Positions 9,931 through 18,903 are shown, counted from the first letter of the stretch. The stretch: 64,000 nt of DNA from CAWBRY01 sp963791295 (GCA_963791295.1 CAWBRY010000004.1:62001-126000), one strand, 5' to 3'. The notes: generated by a model from the sequence alone, not told the origin. Made by a program: numbers and translations.

Positions 9931-10711
9931 TTAATTGATTATGGGTATCCGGGATCTAAAATATTCGCTATCACTGTCGCCAATTGCTTTTAGAAACCGG
10001 TCCATCCCTTTGCGCTTCGCATCATCCAGAAGGTAACTCAGATGGAACCTGTAATATTTATTCAAATCAATAATTCAAAGGAGTTAGCAGCTGCTATTTC
10101 ATCAATATGATCAAGCCCCACTCCATTGGCCATATTGAATAATTCGATAAAGTCCTTTGGCAATTGTTTAAGGCTGATCCATGCTGCAAACACAAACGGA
10201 AGGCCCGTGATAGATCTCCATTCAGATCCCAGGTCATAGATGAATGTTGATATTTTCCTTTGTTCAAATGCCCTGTCTCCAATGACTAAGCCCGCCGTGG
10301 TGCCTTTTATTTGTTTACGATACACTTCATCCTTTGTTTCTATTATTTCCGGGTTAATGCCCCATGACTCCTTCATCAGGTATTTCAATAGGGCAATGGA
10401 GGTCCGGCTTTGGTAATCCAGATAAACTTTCTTGATCTCATCCATTGGCACATCGCTAAAGAGTGCAACGGATGCAATTTCACCTTTCGTTCCGATACAA
10501 TAATCAGTAATAATATGGTATGAAGGCAGTTCAGGGATGACGGCAATAGGGATTAGTCCGACATCGATTTCATTGTTCAATAACATATCCGCCAATCGGG
10601 CAGGATAATCTTCGATCAATTCTATCTTTCGCGGACAGGTGGCCTTTGCAGCCCATAAAGTAGCGGTCTTGTATTGAGGTAATTGACAATGCCGACACGA
10701 ATCTTGTTCAA
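9931..10711 (-). CDS. mqnA: Chorismate dehydratase MqnA (futalosine menaquinone pathway), two frameshifts
   Basis: A periplasmic-binding-like fold enzyme that dehydrates chorismate in the futalosine route to menaquinone. The N-terminus KIRVGIVNYLNTRPLLYGL is read from a likely TTG start at 10711. The core runs from IELIEDYPARLADMLLN through DVGLIPIAVIPE, GEIASVALFSD, SRTSIALLKYL and GDRAF to FVFAAWI. The C-terminus YYRFHLSYLLDDA...MDRFL ends at 9931. Frames change near 10630 and near 10075. All conserved parts are present in order and the length is normal. It lies 25 bases from rfbF, perhaps only by co-transcription. An enzyme of this kind is seldom dispensable, which argues for sequence error. 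Confidence 0.82.
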
Positions 10712-10717
10712 TTCAGT

Positions 10718-10725
10718 TATTTTTG
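10718..10725 (+). promoter_or_regulatory. Putative Bacteroidota -7 element for purB
   Basis: TATTTTTG fits TAnnTTTG exactly and faces purB, 66 bases before its ATG. It lies in the divergent gap against mqnA. No well-spaced TTTG -33 element is seen, so this is a moderate call. Confidence 0.4.
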
Positions 10726-10791
10726 CTCACCGCCGTAGATGCCAGGCAGCCAGCAAAGTTAAGGTTGAAACGGCTACTATAAAATCAAATC

Positions 10792-12123
10792 ATGGAACTG
10801 TCTGCACTCACTTCTATCTCGCCTGTTGATGGTCGTTATCGCAAACAGATTCAACACCTGGACGAGTATTTTTCAGAGTATGGTTTAATCAAATACAGGG
10901 TCGCCATAGAAATAGAATACCTGCTTTTCCTGGAAAAGAAAAAATTCTTCAAATTATCCGGTAAGACTATAAAATACCTGGAAAAACTGGCAGCAGATTT
11001 TGGTCCCGAGGATGCACAGGAAATAAAACAAATTGAATATAAGATCAACCATGATGTCAAGGCCGTTGAATATTTCCTTAAAAAAGAATTGTCCAAAGCC
11101 GGCAGTGAAGAGGCCAGAGAATGGGTTCATTTTGGATTGACTTCCCAGGATATCAATAACACGGCCATACCGCTACTTTGGAAACACGCAGTGGAATATG
11201 AATATTTACCTGGCTTGTTGAATCTCAACACCCAATTAAAATTGCTGGCGAAGGAGTGGATGGACATCCCCATGTTAGCGCATACTCACGGTCAGCCTGC
11301 TACTCCAACCCGGTTGGGCAAGGAAATTATGGTCTTTGTCGCCAGGATTGAAGCACAGGTGGAACAATTTATCGGCATTCCCTTCACCTGTAAATTCGGA
11401 GGGGCCACTGGAAACTTCAATGCCCATCATGTCGCATTTCCTAAAGTAGATTGGGTAAAATTCGCGAATGAATTTGCGGCACACATCGGATTAAACAGGC
11501 AACAGTTTACCACCCAGATCGAGCACTATGATAATCTCGCCGCCCATTTCGATTGCATAAAAAGGATCAACAATATCCTGATCGATTTCTGTAGAGATAT
11601 ATGGAGCTATGTTTCGATGGAATATTTCAAGCAAAAAGTAAAGAAAGGAGAAGTGGGATCATCAGCCATGCCCCACAAAGTCAATCCTATAGATTTTGAA
11701 AACGCGGAAGGTAACCTGGGAATGGCCAATGCGATCTTCGAACATCTTTCTTCTAAACTTCCAGTTTCACGACTCCAGCGAGACCTTACGGATTCTACTG
11801 TGTTGAGGAATATTGGGGTTCCCATTGCTCATACATTAATTGCCTTCCGCTCCATTGAAAAGGGATTGGAAAAACTCATCATCAACGATGTGAAAATTCA
11901 TGAGGACCTGGATAATAATTGGGCCGTGATTGCCGAAGCTATTCAAACCATATTACGCAGGGAAAATTTTCCCAACCCTTACGAGGCGTTAAAGGATCTG
12001 ACGAGGGGCAACAACACGATCAGTAAGAAAACGTTGCACGAATTTATTGAACGACTCTCCATTGGAGATGGAGTTAAAAAGGAGTTGAAAAAGATCACCC
12101 CGCATAATTATACGGGGGTTTAA
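10792..12123 (+). CDS. purB: Adenylosuccinate lyase
   Basis: A 443-residue enzyme of the fumarase/aspartase superfamily that cleaves adenylosuccinate to AMP and SAICAR to AICAR in purine synthesis. The N-terminus ALTSISPVDGRYRKQ is typical of the long PurB form. Further motifs are HFGLTSQDINNTA near residue 116, AHTHGQPATPTRLG near 163 and the superfamily signature GSSAMPHKVNP near 289-299 with the mobile catalytic Ser. Length and motifs are complete. It is a single-gene unit, convergent with the GNAT gene 17 bases away. Confidence 0.97.
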   Translation: MELSALTSISPVDGRYRKQIQHLDEYFSEYGLIKYRVAIEIEYLLFLEKKKFFKLSGKTIKYLEKLAADFGPEDAQEIKQIEYKINHDVKAVEYFLKKELSKAGSEEAREWVHFGLTSQDINNTAIPLLWKHAVEYEYLPGLLNLNTQLKLLAKEWMDIPMLAHTHGQPATPTRLGKEIMVFVARIEAQVEQFIGIPFTCKFGGATGNFNAHHVAFPKVDWVKFANEFAAHIGLNRQQFTTQIEHYDNLAAHFDCIKRINNILIDFCRDIWSYVSMEYFKQKVKKGEVGSSAMPHKVNPIDFENAEGNLGMANAIFEHLSSKLPVSRLQRDLTDSTVLRNIGVPIAHTLIAFRSIEKGLEKLIINDVKIHEDLDNNWAVIAEAIQTILRRENFPNPYEALKDLTRGNNTISKKTLHEFIERLSIGDGVKKELKKITPHNYTGV

Positions 12124-12140
12124 GTAACGAATCGAAAATA

Positions 12141-12665
12141 CTATTTCTTCCTTTTAAATATAAAGCGTATTAGCTCCTTTCCCTCTTCCATTTTCGTTCC
12201 CGCCTGGTGAAATCCCGCTTTCATTAATACTTTTTGAGAGGCAACATTAGGAATTTCGGTGTGAGCATAGATTTCCGCATAGGAATTGTGCTTAAAGAAA
12301 TAAATCAATCCGCTCTTTGTCAATTCAGTTGCATAGCCTTTTCCCCAGCAATGCGGAAGTAATGAGTAGCCCAGTTGAATTTTTTCTTCCTCCCCCGTGA
12401 CCGGTATGATGGCAAAAGAGCCCACGAATTTGCCGCTCTTTTTTTCTTCCACCGCCCAACGACCCATGGTAGGAAATTTGTGTGAGTGAGTAATGACCTC
12501 TGCCAGGAAGGCATCACTTTCCTCTTTATTCTTTACCGCCCGGATATATTGCATCACCGCTGGATCGCCCATGAGCGCAAAATGATTGTCTCTATCTGCA
12601 TCGGTATATAATCTCACGATCAGCCTTTCAGTTTCAAACTTCTTTTTGATTTGAACACCTTGCAT
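12141..12665 (-). CDS. GNAT-family N-acetyltransferase (RimJ/RimL-like)
   Basis: A 174-residue Acetyltransf_3 protein. It opens with FETERLIVRLYTDADRD, the usual start of the RimJ/RimL-like group, and carries LGYSLLPHCWGKGYATEL near residues 98-115, whose Gly-rich segment binds acetyl-CoA, followed by NVASQKVLMKAGF near 140. It probably acetylates an amino group of a protein or small molecule; the substrate is unknown. Its start is 24 bases after the prfC stop, so the two may share a transcript. Confidence 0.85.
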   Translation of the reverse strand: MQGVQIKKKFETERLIVRLYTDADRDNHFALMGDPAVMQYIRAVKNKEESDAFLAEVITHSHKFPTMGRWAVEEKKSGKFVGSFAIIPVTGEEEKIQLGYSLLPHCWGKGYATELTKSGLIYFFKHNSYAEIYAHTEIPNVASQKVLMKAGFHQAGTKMEEGKELIRFIFKRKK

Positions 12666-12689
12666 TCTTCACTAATTAGGTTATGTTTC

Positions 12690-14285
12690 TTAAACGGCTT
12701 CTTTGTGAATTTCCGATGTGAAATGAAATTCTATATCGGGATTATTGGTCCTTTCGGTATTCAGGAACCATTCGCTTTGCGCCAGGTAAACAAGATGACC
12801 ATCCTTATCTTCTCCAATATTAGCTTGTTTAAAGCGGGTGAATTGCTCCAGCTTGGAAGGCTGACTACTGGTGATCCAGCAGGCTTTATAAAATGGAAGG
12901 GAATTAAAGACTACCGATGCGCCGTACTCGTGCAGGAGTCGATATTGGATCACTTCAAATTGGAGTTCCCCAACACAACCGACTATCTTTTTGTTTCCGC
13001 CAAATTGTGTAAATAACTGAGCAACGCCTTCATCAGTTAGCTGCAATAGTCCTTTTTCCAGTTGTTTTGTCTTCATTGGATCCTTATTGACTACTTCCTT
13101 AAAGATCTCGGGTGAGAAGGACGGAATTCCGGTAAAATAAAAATCCTCCCCTTCCGTCAATGTATCCCCGATCTTAAAATTCCCCGTATCAAATAATCCT
13201 ACCACATCGCCCGCATAGGCTGTATCAATAATGCTTTTGTCACGCGCCATGAAACTATAAGGATTGCTAAAACGTATCTCCTTATCCAGGCGGACGTGGT
13301 GGAAATACTTATTACGTTCGAACTTACCTGAACAAACTCGAAGGAAGGCTATACGATCACGGTGTTTGGGATCCAGGTTGGCGTGTATCTTAAATACAAA
13401 ACCGCTTAATTTATCTTCTTCAACATCTACTATTCGAAAAGTGGTCTCCCTGCTTTTAGGAGTTGGAGCAATCCGGATAAATGTATCAAGCATTTCCTTT
13501 ACACCAAAATTATTGATGGCGCTACCGAAAAAAACAGGAGCCAGCTTGCCTGCTAAATAGTCTTCCGTTTTTAATTGGCCATGCACACCTTCCACCAGTT
13601 CTACGTCTTCGCGCAATTGCTGGGCGTCTTTCTCGCCCAATTTGTCATCAACTATCTTATTGGAGAGGTCGAAAACAGAAATGCTATTCTCATCCGTTGC
13701 CTTGGTATTGGCAGAAAAAAGTAAGAGATTTTTGTCATGGAGGTTATAGACTCCTTTGAATTCCTTGCCGCTATTGATCGGCCATGTCATGGGATGAAGC
13801 TCGATCGACAATTCTTTTTCAATTTCCTCCAGCAAGTCAAACCGGTTCTTTCCGTCTCTGTCCATTTTATTGATAAATACAATCACCGGAGTGTTCCTCA
13901 TACGGCATACTTCCATCAATCTCCTCGTCTGCTCTTCTACCCCATTTACGCTGTCGACAACTAGAATTACACTGTCCACCGCGGTTAGAGTGCGGTAGGT
14001 ATCTTCCGCAAAATCTTTGTGGCCGGGGGTATCCAAAAGGTTGATAAGAATTTGTTTATATTCAAAACTCATCACGGAAGTAGCGACCGAAATTCCTCTT
14101 TGTCTTTCAATTTCCATAAAGTCACTGGTAGCGAATTTTCTGATCTTATTGCTCTTTACAGCGCCGGCAACCTGGATGGCACCACCGAATAGAAGAAATT
14201 TCTCGGTGAGCGTTGTCTTGCCGGCATCGGGGTGACTGATGATCGCGAAGGTCCTGCGTCTTTTTATTTCGTTATGATACTGCAT
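12690..14285 (-). CDS. prfC: Peptide chain release factor 3
   Basis: A 531-residue translational GTPase that recycles RF1/RF2 from the ribosome after termination. The G domain shows G1 SHPDAGKTT (residues 17-25), the switch region ERQRGISV, G3 DTPGH (85-89) and G4 NKMD (139-142). The following domains match RF3 rather than EF-G: length is near 530 and FSPEIFKEVVNKDPMKTKQ with LQFEVIQYRLLHEY marks the RF3 C-terminus. A TAnnTTTG element precedes it by 25 bases. The frame is intact. Confidence 0.96.
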   Translation of the reverse strand: MQYHNEIKRRRTFAIISHPDAGKTTLTEKFLLFGGAIQVAGAVKSNKIRKFATSDFMEIERQRGISVATSVMSFEYKQILINLLDTPGHKDFAEDTYRTLTAVDSVILVVDSVNGVEEQTRRLMEVCRMRNTPVIVFINKMDRDGKNRFDLLEEIEKELSIELHPMTWPINSGKEFKGVYNLHDKNLLLFSANTKATDENSISVFDLSNKIVDDKLGEKDAQQLREDVELVEGVHGQLKTEDYLAGKLAPVFFGSAINNFGVKEMLDTFIRIAPTPKSRETTFRIVDVEEDKLSGFVFKIHANLDPKHRDRIAFLRVCSGKFERNKYFHHVRLDKEIRFSNPYSFMARDKSIIDTAYAGDVVGLFDTGNFKIGDTLTEGEDFYFTGIPSFSPEIFKEVVNKDPMKTKQLEKGLLQLTDEGVAQLFTQFGGNKKIVGCVGELQFEVIQYRLLHEYGASVVFNSLPFYKACWITSSQPSKLEQFTRFKQANIGEDKDGHLVYLAQSEWFLNTERTNNPDIEFHFTSEIHKEAV

Positions 14286-14310
14286 TTCCCGGGTTGTTTT
14301 TTACAGGGTG

Positions 14311-14318
14311 CAAAGTTA
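14311..14318 (-). promoter_or_regulatory. -7 promoter element of prfC
   Basis: On the minus strand the sequence TAACTTTG matches TAnnTTTG exactly, 25 bases before the prfC ATG. Transcription would begin about 20 bases before the start codon. Confidence 0.55.
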
Positions 14319-14330
14319 ATGTTCAGCGGA

Positions 14331-14356
14331 TATTGATTATTGATTATTAATTACTG
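14331..14356. repeat. AT-rich GATTATT intergenic repeat
   Basis: The gap between prfC and trmN6 has back-to-back TTGATTA units. The same unit recurs at 18871-18903 before tRNA-Leu. It is not coding and has no clear dyad; its function is unknown. Confidence 0.4.
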
Positions 14357-14382
14357 CGACTTCTTATTTAATGTTTGAATGC

Positions 14383-15114
14383 TTATAAATAAAGGTAATA
14401 GTCGGCTAATAAGCTGATAAACTCTGGGGTATACTCTTTCTTTTCATTACAAATTGACATATCATCGATCGCCGTTACCGCTTCGGGCTCCGCTTTCAAA
14501 CCTCCTCTAACCATTATTCTGAAATAGCTTTGGCCAATGGATGGACGGACCAAAACCATCTCGTGGATAGACAATTCTTGTCCCAATAAGAGCTGTTTGA
14601 TTTCCGCATTTCTTTTGTATGGCAACAGTAAAAAAAACTGTCCCTGAGAATTCAAATTTTTTTTGATGGCCGCTACTAACTCAGTCAGGGAAAGCTCCGC
14701 GCTGTGATGAGCCAGGTTCTTCCGGCTGTTGGCTGACAACAATTCATTCTCATAGAATGGCGGATTACTTACGATGATATCAAACGGTGTCTGAAATTCA
14801 AAAGAGCGGATGTCTCCCTGATATAAGTGAATCTGTTTTTTCCATGCCGAAGCTGCTATATTGTCCGATGCTTGCTCAAATGAATTCTTATCAATTTCAA
14901 TGGCCTCAATATTTGAATCCCATTGCTGGGCAATCATGAGGGACAATACTCCGGTTCCCGCGCCGACGTCTAATATTTTCCCGCCTGTTAGCGAAAAGTT
15001 TTTGAGTTGGCTGACTATCCATGCTCCGAACAAACAGGCGTCTGTCGTTACCTTCATGGAACAGCGGTCCTGGTGAATAGTAAATTGTTTGAATTGAAAA
15101 TAGTTGTTGGCCAT
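14383..15114 (-). CDS. trmN6: tRNA1(Val) adenine-37 N6-methyltransferase
   Basis: A 243-residue Rossmann-fold methyltransferase that modifies A37 of tRNA-Val (YfiC/TrmN6 family). MKVTTDACLFGAW at 20-32 corresponds to the family's MKVGTDGxLLGAW block, ILDVGAGTGVLSL (47-59) binds SAM and the catalytic NPPFY at 117-121 is that of N6-adenine methyltransferases. Its start lies nine bases past the tsaD stop, so tsaD and trmN6, both tRNA A37 enzymes, form an operon. The family assignment is firm. Confidence 0.9.
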   Translation of the reverse strand: MANNYFQFKQFTIHQDRCSMKVTTDACLFGAWIVSQLKNFSLTGGKILDVGAGTGVLSLMIAQQWDSNIEAIEIDKNSFEQASDNIAASAWKKQIHLYQGDIRSFEFQTPFDIIVSNPPFYENELLSANSRKNLAHHSAELSLTELVAAIKKNLNSQGQFFLLLPYKRNAEIKQLLLGQELSIHEMVLVRPSIGQSYFRIMVRGGLKAEPEAVTAIDDMSICNEKKEYTPEFISLLADYYLYL

Positions 15115-15123
15115 AAAATGTTG

Positions 15124-16162
15124 TCACCATTCTGCCCTGGCCGAAGCGTTAATACTAAGATCTGAGAATTGATGATCGAGGTACTTATGATAACCAGCGA
15201 AGGCGATCATCGCAGCATTGTCTGTACAATATTCAAAGGCTGGGATGAATGTGTTCCAATTGCTTCTAACTCCCATTTCTTTGAATGAGGTTCGGAGACC
15301 GCTATTTGCCGAAACGCCACCAGCCAGGCAGATGTCTTTTATGTTTGTGTCAATGGACGCTTTTTTCAACTTGTTTAATAAAATACTGATGATCCGCGCT
15401 CTGGATAGAAGCACATATATCTGCCAGGTTATCTTTGATGAAAGCCGATTTTTCTTCTTCTGTAGCGGTAAATGATTCTTTGAAAAGGAGGCTCCTGCCG
15501 GCATTTTTGAGAAAGTAGAGGATAGCGGTTTTTAATCCGCTGAAACTGAAATCAAGTCCGGGAATTTGCGGTTCCGGAAACGAGAACCGCTTTGGGTTTC
15601 CCGATTGTGCATACTTATCTATCAATGGTCCTCCGGGATAAGGTAGTCCGAGTAATTTGGCTGATTTATCAAATGCTTCTCCAGCCGCGTCATCAATTGT
15701 TTCCCCGATTACTTTCATGCGCAATGGAGATTCGCAAACAACGATCTGCGTGTGCCCTCCGCTTACCGTCAGACATAAGAAAGGAAATGCTGGTCTGGGC
15801 TCATCTATTAGATTGGCGAGCACATGTGCCTGCATGTGATGTACGGAGATCAATGGTTTTTCCAAAGAGACTGCCAGCGATTTTGCAAACTGTGTTCCGA
15901 CAAGCAATGAACCTATAAGTCCCGGCGAGCGAGTAAAGGCAACGGCATCTAATTCTTCCACATTGACAGAAGCTTGCTTTAATGCCGCATCAACAACGGG
16001 AATAATATTTTGGACATGGGCCCTTGAGGCCAGCTCGGGAACGACGCCTCCGTATTTTTCATGAATGGTCTGGTTGGCGATGTAGTTGGACAGGATCTTT
16101 CCATCTCTGCAAATTGATGCGCCGGTCTCGTCACAGCTTGATTCAATGCCCAGTATTAGCAT
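15124..16162 (-). CDS. tsaD: tRNA threonylcarbamoyladenosine synthase subunit TsaD, one frameshift
   Basis: The catalytic subunit for t6A37 formation on ANN-decoding tRNAs. The first 260 residues contain the ASKHA start LGIESSCDETGASI, GGVVPELASRAHVQ, the metal ligands HMQAH (H109, H113) and CLTVSGGHTQIVV. The rest (LNKLKKASIDTNIKDI, CLAGGVSANSGLR, YCTDNAAMIAFAGY) is in a second frame; a base is gained or lost near 15385. tsaD is essential in nearly all bacteria and nothing else is missing, so this shift is probably a sequence error or needs confirming from reads. A promoter element ends four bases before the ATG. Confidence 0.9.
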
Positions 16163-16166
16163 GTGG

Positions 16167-16174
16167 CAAAGCTA
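16167..16174 (-). promoter_or_regulatory. -7 promoter element of tsaD, four bases from ATG
   Basis: On the minus strand TAGCTTTG is followed by CCAC and then the tsaD ATG. The MLILGIESSCDET start is canonical, so the transcript would begin at or next to the start codon and be leaderless. Confidence 0.5.
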
Positions 16175-16205
16175 CCACTCACCAATCACAACTCACCACT
16201 CACTA
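16175..16205. repeat. CTCACCA/CTCACCACT short tandem repeat
   Basis: The gap between the ABC permease and tsaD is made of imperfect CACTCACCA units. It touches the tsaD promoter element and may act as a spacer or simply be a slippage product. Confidence 0.4.
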
Positions 16206-17459
16206 TTTACTTCGAATAGCTACCACCGGATCCATTCTTGCTGCCTGGGATGCCGGTATGAAACCGGCCATGACACCTACGGCAACACAAATGACGATAG
16301 CCATGACCATATTATTAGTAGAAACGTAGACGGGAAAATTTAGAGCACCGGATAATACCATCGTCAGAAGAAAAACAAGCAATAATCCGATTAATCCTCC
16401 AACGATGCAAAGGAATGCGGATTCCAAAAGGAATTCCGTGAGGATCACTCTTTTTTTCGCCCCAATCGCCTTCTTTAATCCGATCTGACCCGTGCGTTCG
16501 CGCACGGTAACGAACATGATATTGGCAACGCCGAACATGCCGACGATCAATGAAAGTCCGGCAATAACCCAGCCACCTATATTCAGGCTCACGAAAGCAT
16601 TGCTGATGGCAGCACTGAAATCATTGATGTCATTTAGTGCAAAGTCGTCTTCTTTTTTAGGAGTTAGCTTGTGAAGGGCTCTCATGGTGCCTGTCAGGTC
16701 ATTCTTTAAAGCTTTGCTGGAGAGGTCGTCCTGTCCCTGCACCAGTATCAAAGGATCAGCGCGGCGTTCATCCATGATATTACGCGCAAACTTATAAGGA
16801 AGAACTACATTCTGATCGAAATTCCATCCTCCGATCATTTGTTTTCCTTGTTTTTTTATTACGCCCACCACCTGAAGCTTCTTTCCGCGCGCAGTAGCTT
16901 CTTTGCCAATGGCGCGTTCGATAGTCCCAAATAGTTTTTCGGCAACTTCTACTCCGATCACCATCACGTTGCTGCCATGATCAAATTCCGCATCGGAAAT
17001 ATAGCGGCCCTCCTCAACTTCTATCGGCTGAATGTCTTTGAACTGTTCTGAAATCCCATAGAGTCGAACTCCGGACAATTGATTGCTTTCAAAATCAAGA
17101 TTATCCTGCACTTCAATCTTAAAGGCGACGTATTTGGCGGTTGGAGTTCTTTCTTTTATTCTTTTCAGGTCCTCATATTTCGGCATGGGACGATTCACAT
17201 ACTTCCACCACGGATAGTCGGGACCGCCACCTGCCGTATAATCCCATTTGTCTACGTAAATCGTATTGGTGCCCAGCGATCTGACTTCATTTTGGATGTT
17301 GCGTTCAAGACTATTGACAACCGCAAGTACGCCGATGATGCAGAATATGCCTATCGTTATGCCGAAGAGGGACAGGAAAGTGCGCAACTTGTTCTTCCAG
17401 AGTTCCTGGAGTGCCATTTTGAAACTGCTCGTCACTATTTCAAATGAGCGTTGGATCAT
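16203..17459 (-). CDS. MacB/FtsX-type ABC transporter permease
   Basis: A 418-residue inner-membrane permease. It has one N-terminal helix (FLSLFGITIGIFCIIGVLAV near residue 28), a large periplasmic MacB_PCD domain, then three C-terminal helices of the FtsX domain near 290-410 with the conserved IGLKKAIGAKKR loop between helices. Such proteins pair with an ABC ATPase for mechanical export or lipoprotein/toxin release, but no ATPase gene lies next to it here. A perfect TAACTTTG ends four bases before the ATG, so either the mRNA is leaderless or translation starts at Met15 (17417). Confidence 0.9.
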   Translation of the reverse strand: MIQRSFEIVTSSFKMALQELWKNKLRTFLSLFGITIGIFCIIGVLAVVNSLERNIQNEVRSLGTNTIYVDKWDYTAGGGPDYPWWKYVNRPMPKYEDLKRIKERTPTAKYVAFKIEVQDNLDFESNQLSGVRLYGISEQFKDIQPIEVEEGRYISDAEFDHGSNVMVIGVEVAEKLFGTIERAIGKEATARGKKLQVVGVIKKQGKQMIGGWNFDQNVVLPYKFARNIMDERRADPLILVQGQDDLSSKALKNDLTGTMRALHKLTPKKEDDFALNDINDFSAAISNAFVSLNIGGWVIAGLSLIVGMFGVANIMFVTVRERTGQIGLKKAIGAKKRVILTEFLLESAFLCIVGGLIGLLLVFLLTMVLSGALNFPVYVSTNNMVMAIVICVAVGVMAGFIPASQAARMDPVVAIRSK

Positions 17460-17463
17460 AGAT

Positions 17464-17471
17464 CAAAGTTA
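17464..17471 (-). promoter_or_regulatory. -7 promoter element of the ABC permease
   Basis: Minus-strand TAACTTTG followed by ATCT and the start ATG. The four-base spacing is the same as before tsaD and the LytS-type kinase. Confidence 0.45.
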
Positions 17472-17488
17472 ATGTAAGCCGAATAATC

Positions 17489-18691
17489 TCATCCCGGGAA
17501 AGCATAATCTCTCAAATACTCAAATTCCCTGGTCAACAAACCATTCTCAGTGATGGTGGCCCTCTTAATAATATCGGAACCGCCGTTCACCAGGTCATGA
17601 AGGACATATTTGATCAGTTGCTCACCGAAATACCGGCTGGCATCTCTTGGTAGCTCATTAGGCAGATTACCCACAGCCATGATATCAATGGATCCGGGTA
17701 GAAAAGGCATGGTTTTCTCAAGCGTCTTTCGATCCACACCATAAACAGGATCTTCCATTGATTGATCGCCGAGATTGATGGGCACCGAACCATCAGGGTC
17801 ATCGGTTATATCAGCGATGGTTTGAACAATAAAATTTTCATCCTGAACATCTTTCTTCTCAAAGAGGCGGGGTACATTTTTTTCCCAATAAATACCGTTC
17901 ATGAGGATATCTGTCTGGGATGTATAAGGCAAGAATTTGCATTCAAACTGCTCGGGATGCGAGTGAAATTCTTCCCGGTTGTAATCTCCGGTTGTTTTAT
18001 TTCTGTACAGATCTGCGCCCTTGATCTGGGTATATACCGGATATGAAAAGCGTCGTTTAAGATAATCATCCGGCTCTACCTCATGAATACCAAGCAGGTT
18101 CATTATCTCGAGGATGCCATGGGCCACGCGGCCTGATCCAGTAACGGCGATTTTGACATTTGGCAAGCGCAATCCAAAATAGACGTGGATGAGATCTCTG
18201 AAACTACGTTGCTTAAAAACGCGCTCCAACTTGAAGAGGCCGGTGCGATTGCCATAAGCCATCATTCCATTGTGTGCGCCCACCACGCCTGCGAAGAACC
18301 CAAAGCCGATAATGCGTTGTCCATCCTCATGCTCCAGGCATTCAAAGTCGACTAGCCGAATCTTCTTGTCAAGCATTGCCTTGAGTAGAGGTTGATTGCG
18401 GGGTTGTTTCTTTTTAGTATGTGAGAAAAACATGTAGGTTTTTTCCGGGATGAGCTGATCGATAGGAACTTCTTTTATTCCGAGGAGGATATCGCAATCC
18501 GTCAGATCTTCGGTTACTGTAACTCCCGAGGATGCAAATTCTTTATCAGAGAAGCAGCGATGAGGGGATGGCTCGACAACGATTTCAAGTTCGGGAAGGT
18601 TTTCGTTGATCCATTTGCATTGCGAAGGAGTCAATGCCACGCGGTTGTCGGCGGGGATTTTTCCTTCTTTAATAAGTCCTATCCTGGTCAT
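17489..18691 (-). CDS. Saccharopine dehydrogenase-like NAD(P)-dependent oxidoreductase (AlaDH/PNT fold)
   Basis: A 400-residue protein of the alanine dehydrogenase/transhydrogenase N-terminal family. The start IGLIKEGKIPADNRVALTP is the family signature with the Arg and Lys that bind the keto-acid. FFSHTKKKQ near 88 and a dinucleotide loop KIAVTGSGRVAHGILE near 175-190 follow, with IADITDDPDGSVP near 290. It resembles lysine-forming saccharopine dehydrogenases, so a role in lysine breakdown or synthesis is likely, though the exact reaction is not proven. A promoter element is present upstream; the frame is intact. Confidence 0.82.
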   Translation of the reverse strand: MTRIGLIKEGKIPADNRVALTPSQCKWINENLPELEIVVEPSPHRCFSDKEFASSGVTVTEDLTDCDILLGIKEVPIDQLIPEKTYMFFSHTKKKQPRNQPLLKAMLDKKIRLVDFECLEHEDGQRIIGFGFFAGVVGAHNGMMAYGNRTGLFKLERVFKQRSFRDLIHVYFGLRLPNVKIAVTGSGRVAHGILEIMNLLGIHEVEPDDYLKRRFSYPVYTQIKGADLYRNKTTGDYNREEFHSHPEQFECKFLPYTSQTDILMNGIYWEKNVPRLFEKKDVQDENFIVQTIADITDDPDGSVPINLGDQSMEDPVYGVDRKTLEKTMPFLPGSIDIMAVGNLPNELPRDASRYFGEQLIKYVLHDLVNGGSDIIKRATITENGLLTREFEYLRDYAFPG

Positions 18692-18713
18692 ACCCTTATC
18701 TTTGTATTGCGGG

Positions 18714-18721
18714 CAAAAGTA
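18714..18721 (-). promoter_or_regulatory. -7 promoter element of the saccharopine dehydrogenase-like gene
   Basis: Minus-strand TACTTTTG fits TAnnTTTG, 22 bases before the ATG at 18691. A TTTTG lies 14 bases further upstream as a possible, closely spaced -33 element. Confidence 0.55.
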
Positions 18722-18870
18722 GTCGACCGAAAGTACAAAATACCCTGTCGTTCAGTCTTTTTGAGTTAAATTCTGTGGGGCGGCAGGTGTTTAGAGATCA
18801 TGCAGTTGTTAAAGAAAATATGGGGTATTGTTAGGAGGATTTTGGTCCCCAGGAAGGAATGCTGTCGGGA

Positions 18871-18903
18871 TTGATTATTAATTGTTGATTATTGATTATT
18901 GTT
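18871..18903. repeat. AT-rich GATTATT intergenic repeat, second copy
   Basis: Three TTGATTA units in the otherwise featureless 250-base gap before tRNA-Leu, like those at 14331-14356. Confidence 0.4.

Noticed and set aside
14331..18903. GATTATT units as a CRISPR-like array
   Set aside because: Only a few short AT-rich units at two sites, without equal spacers or cas genes.
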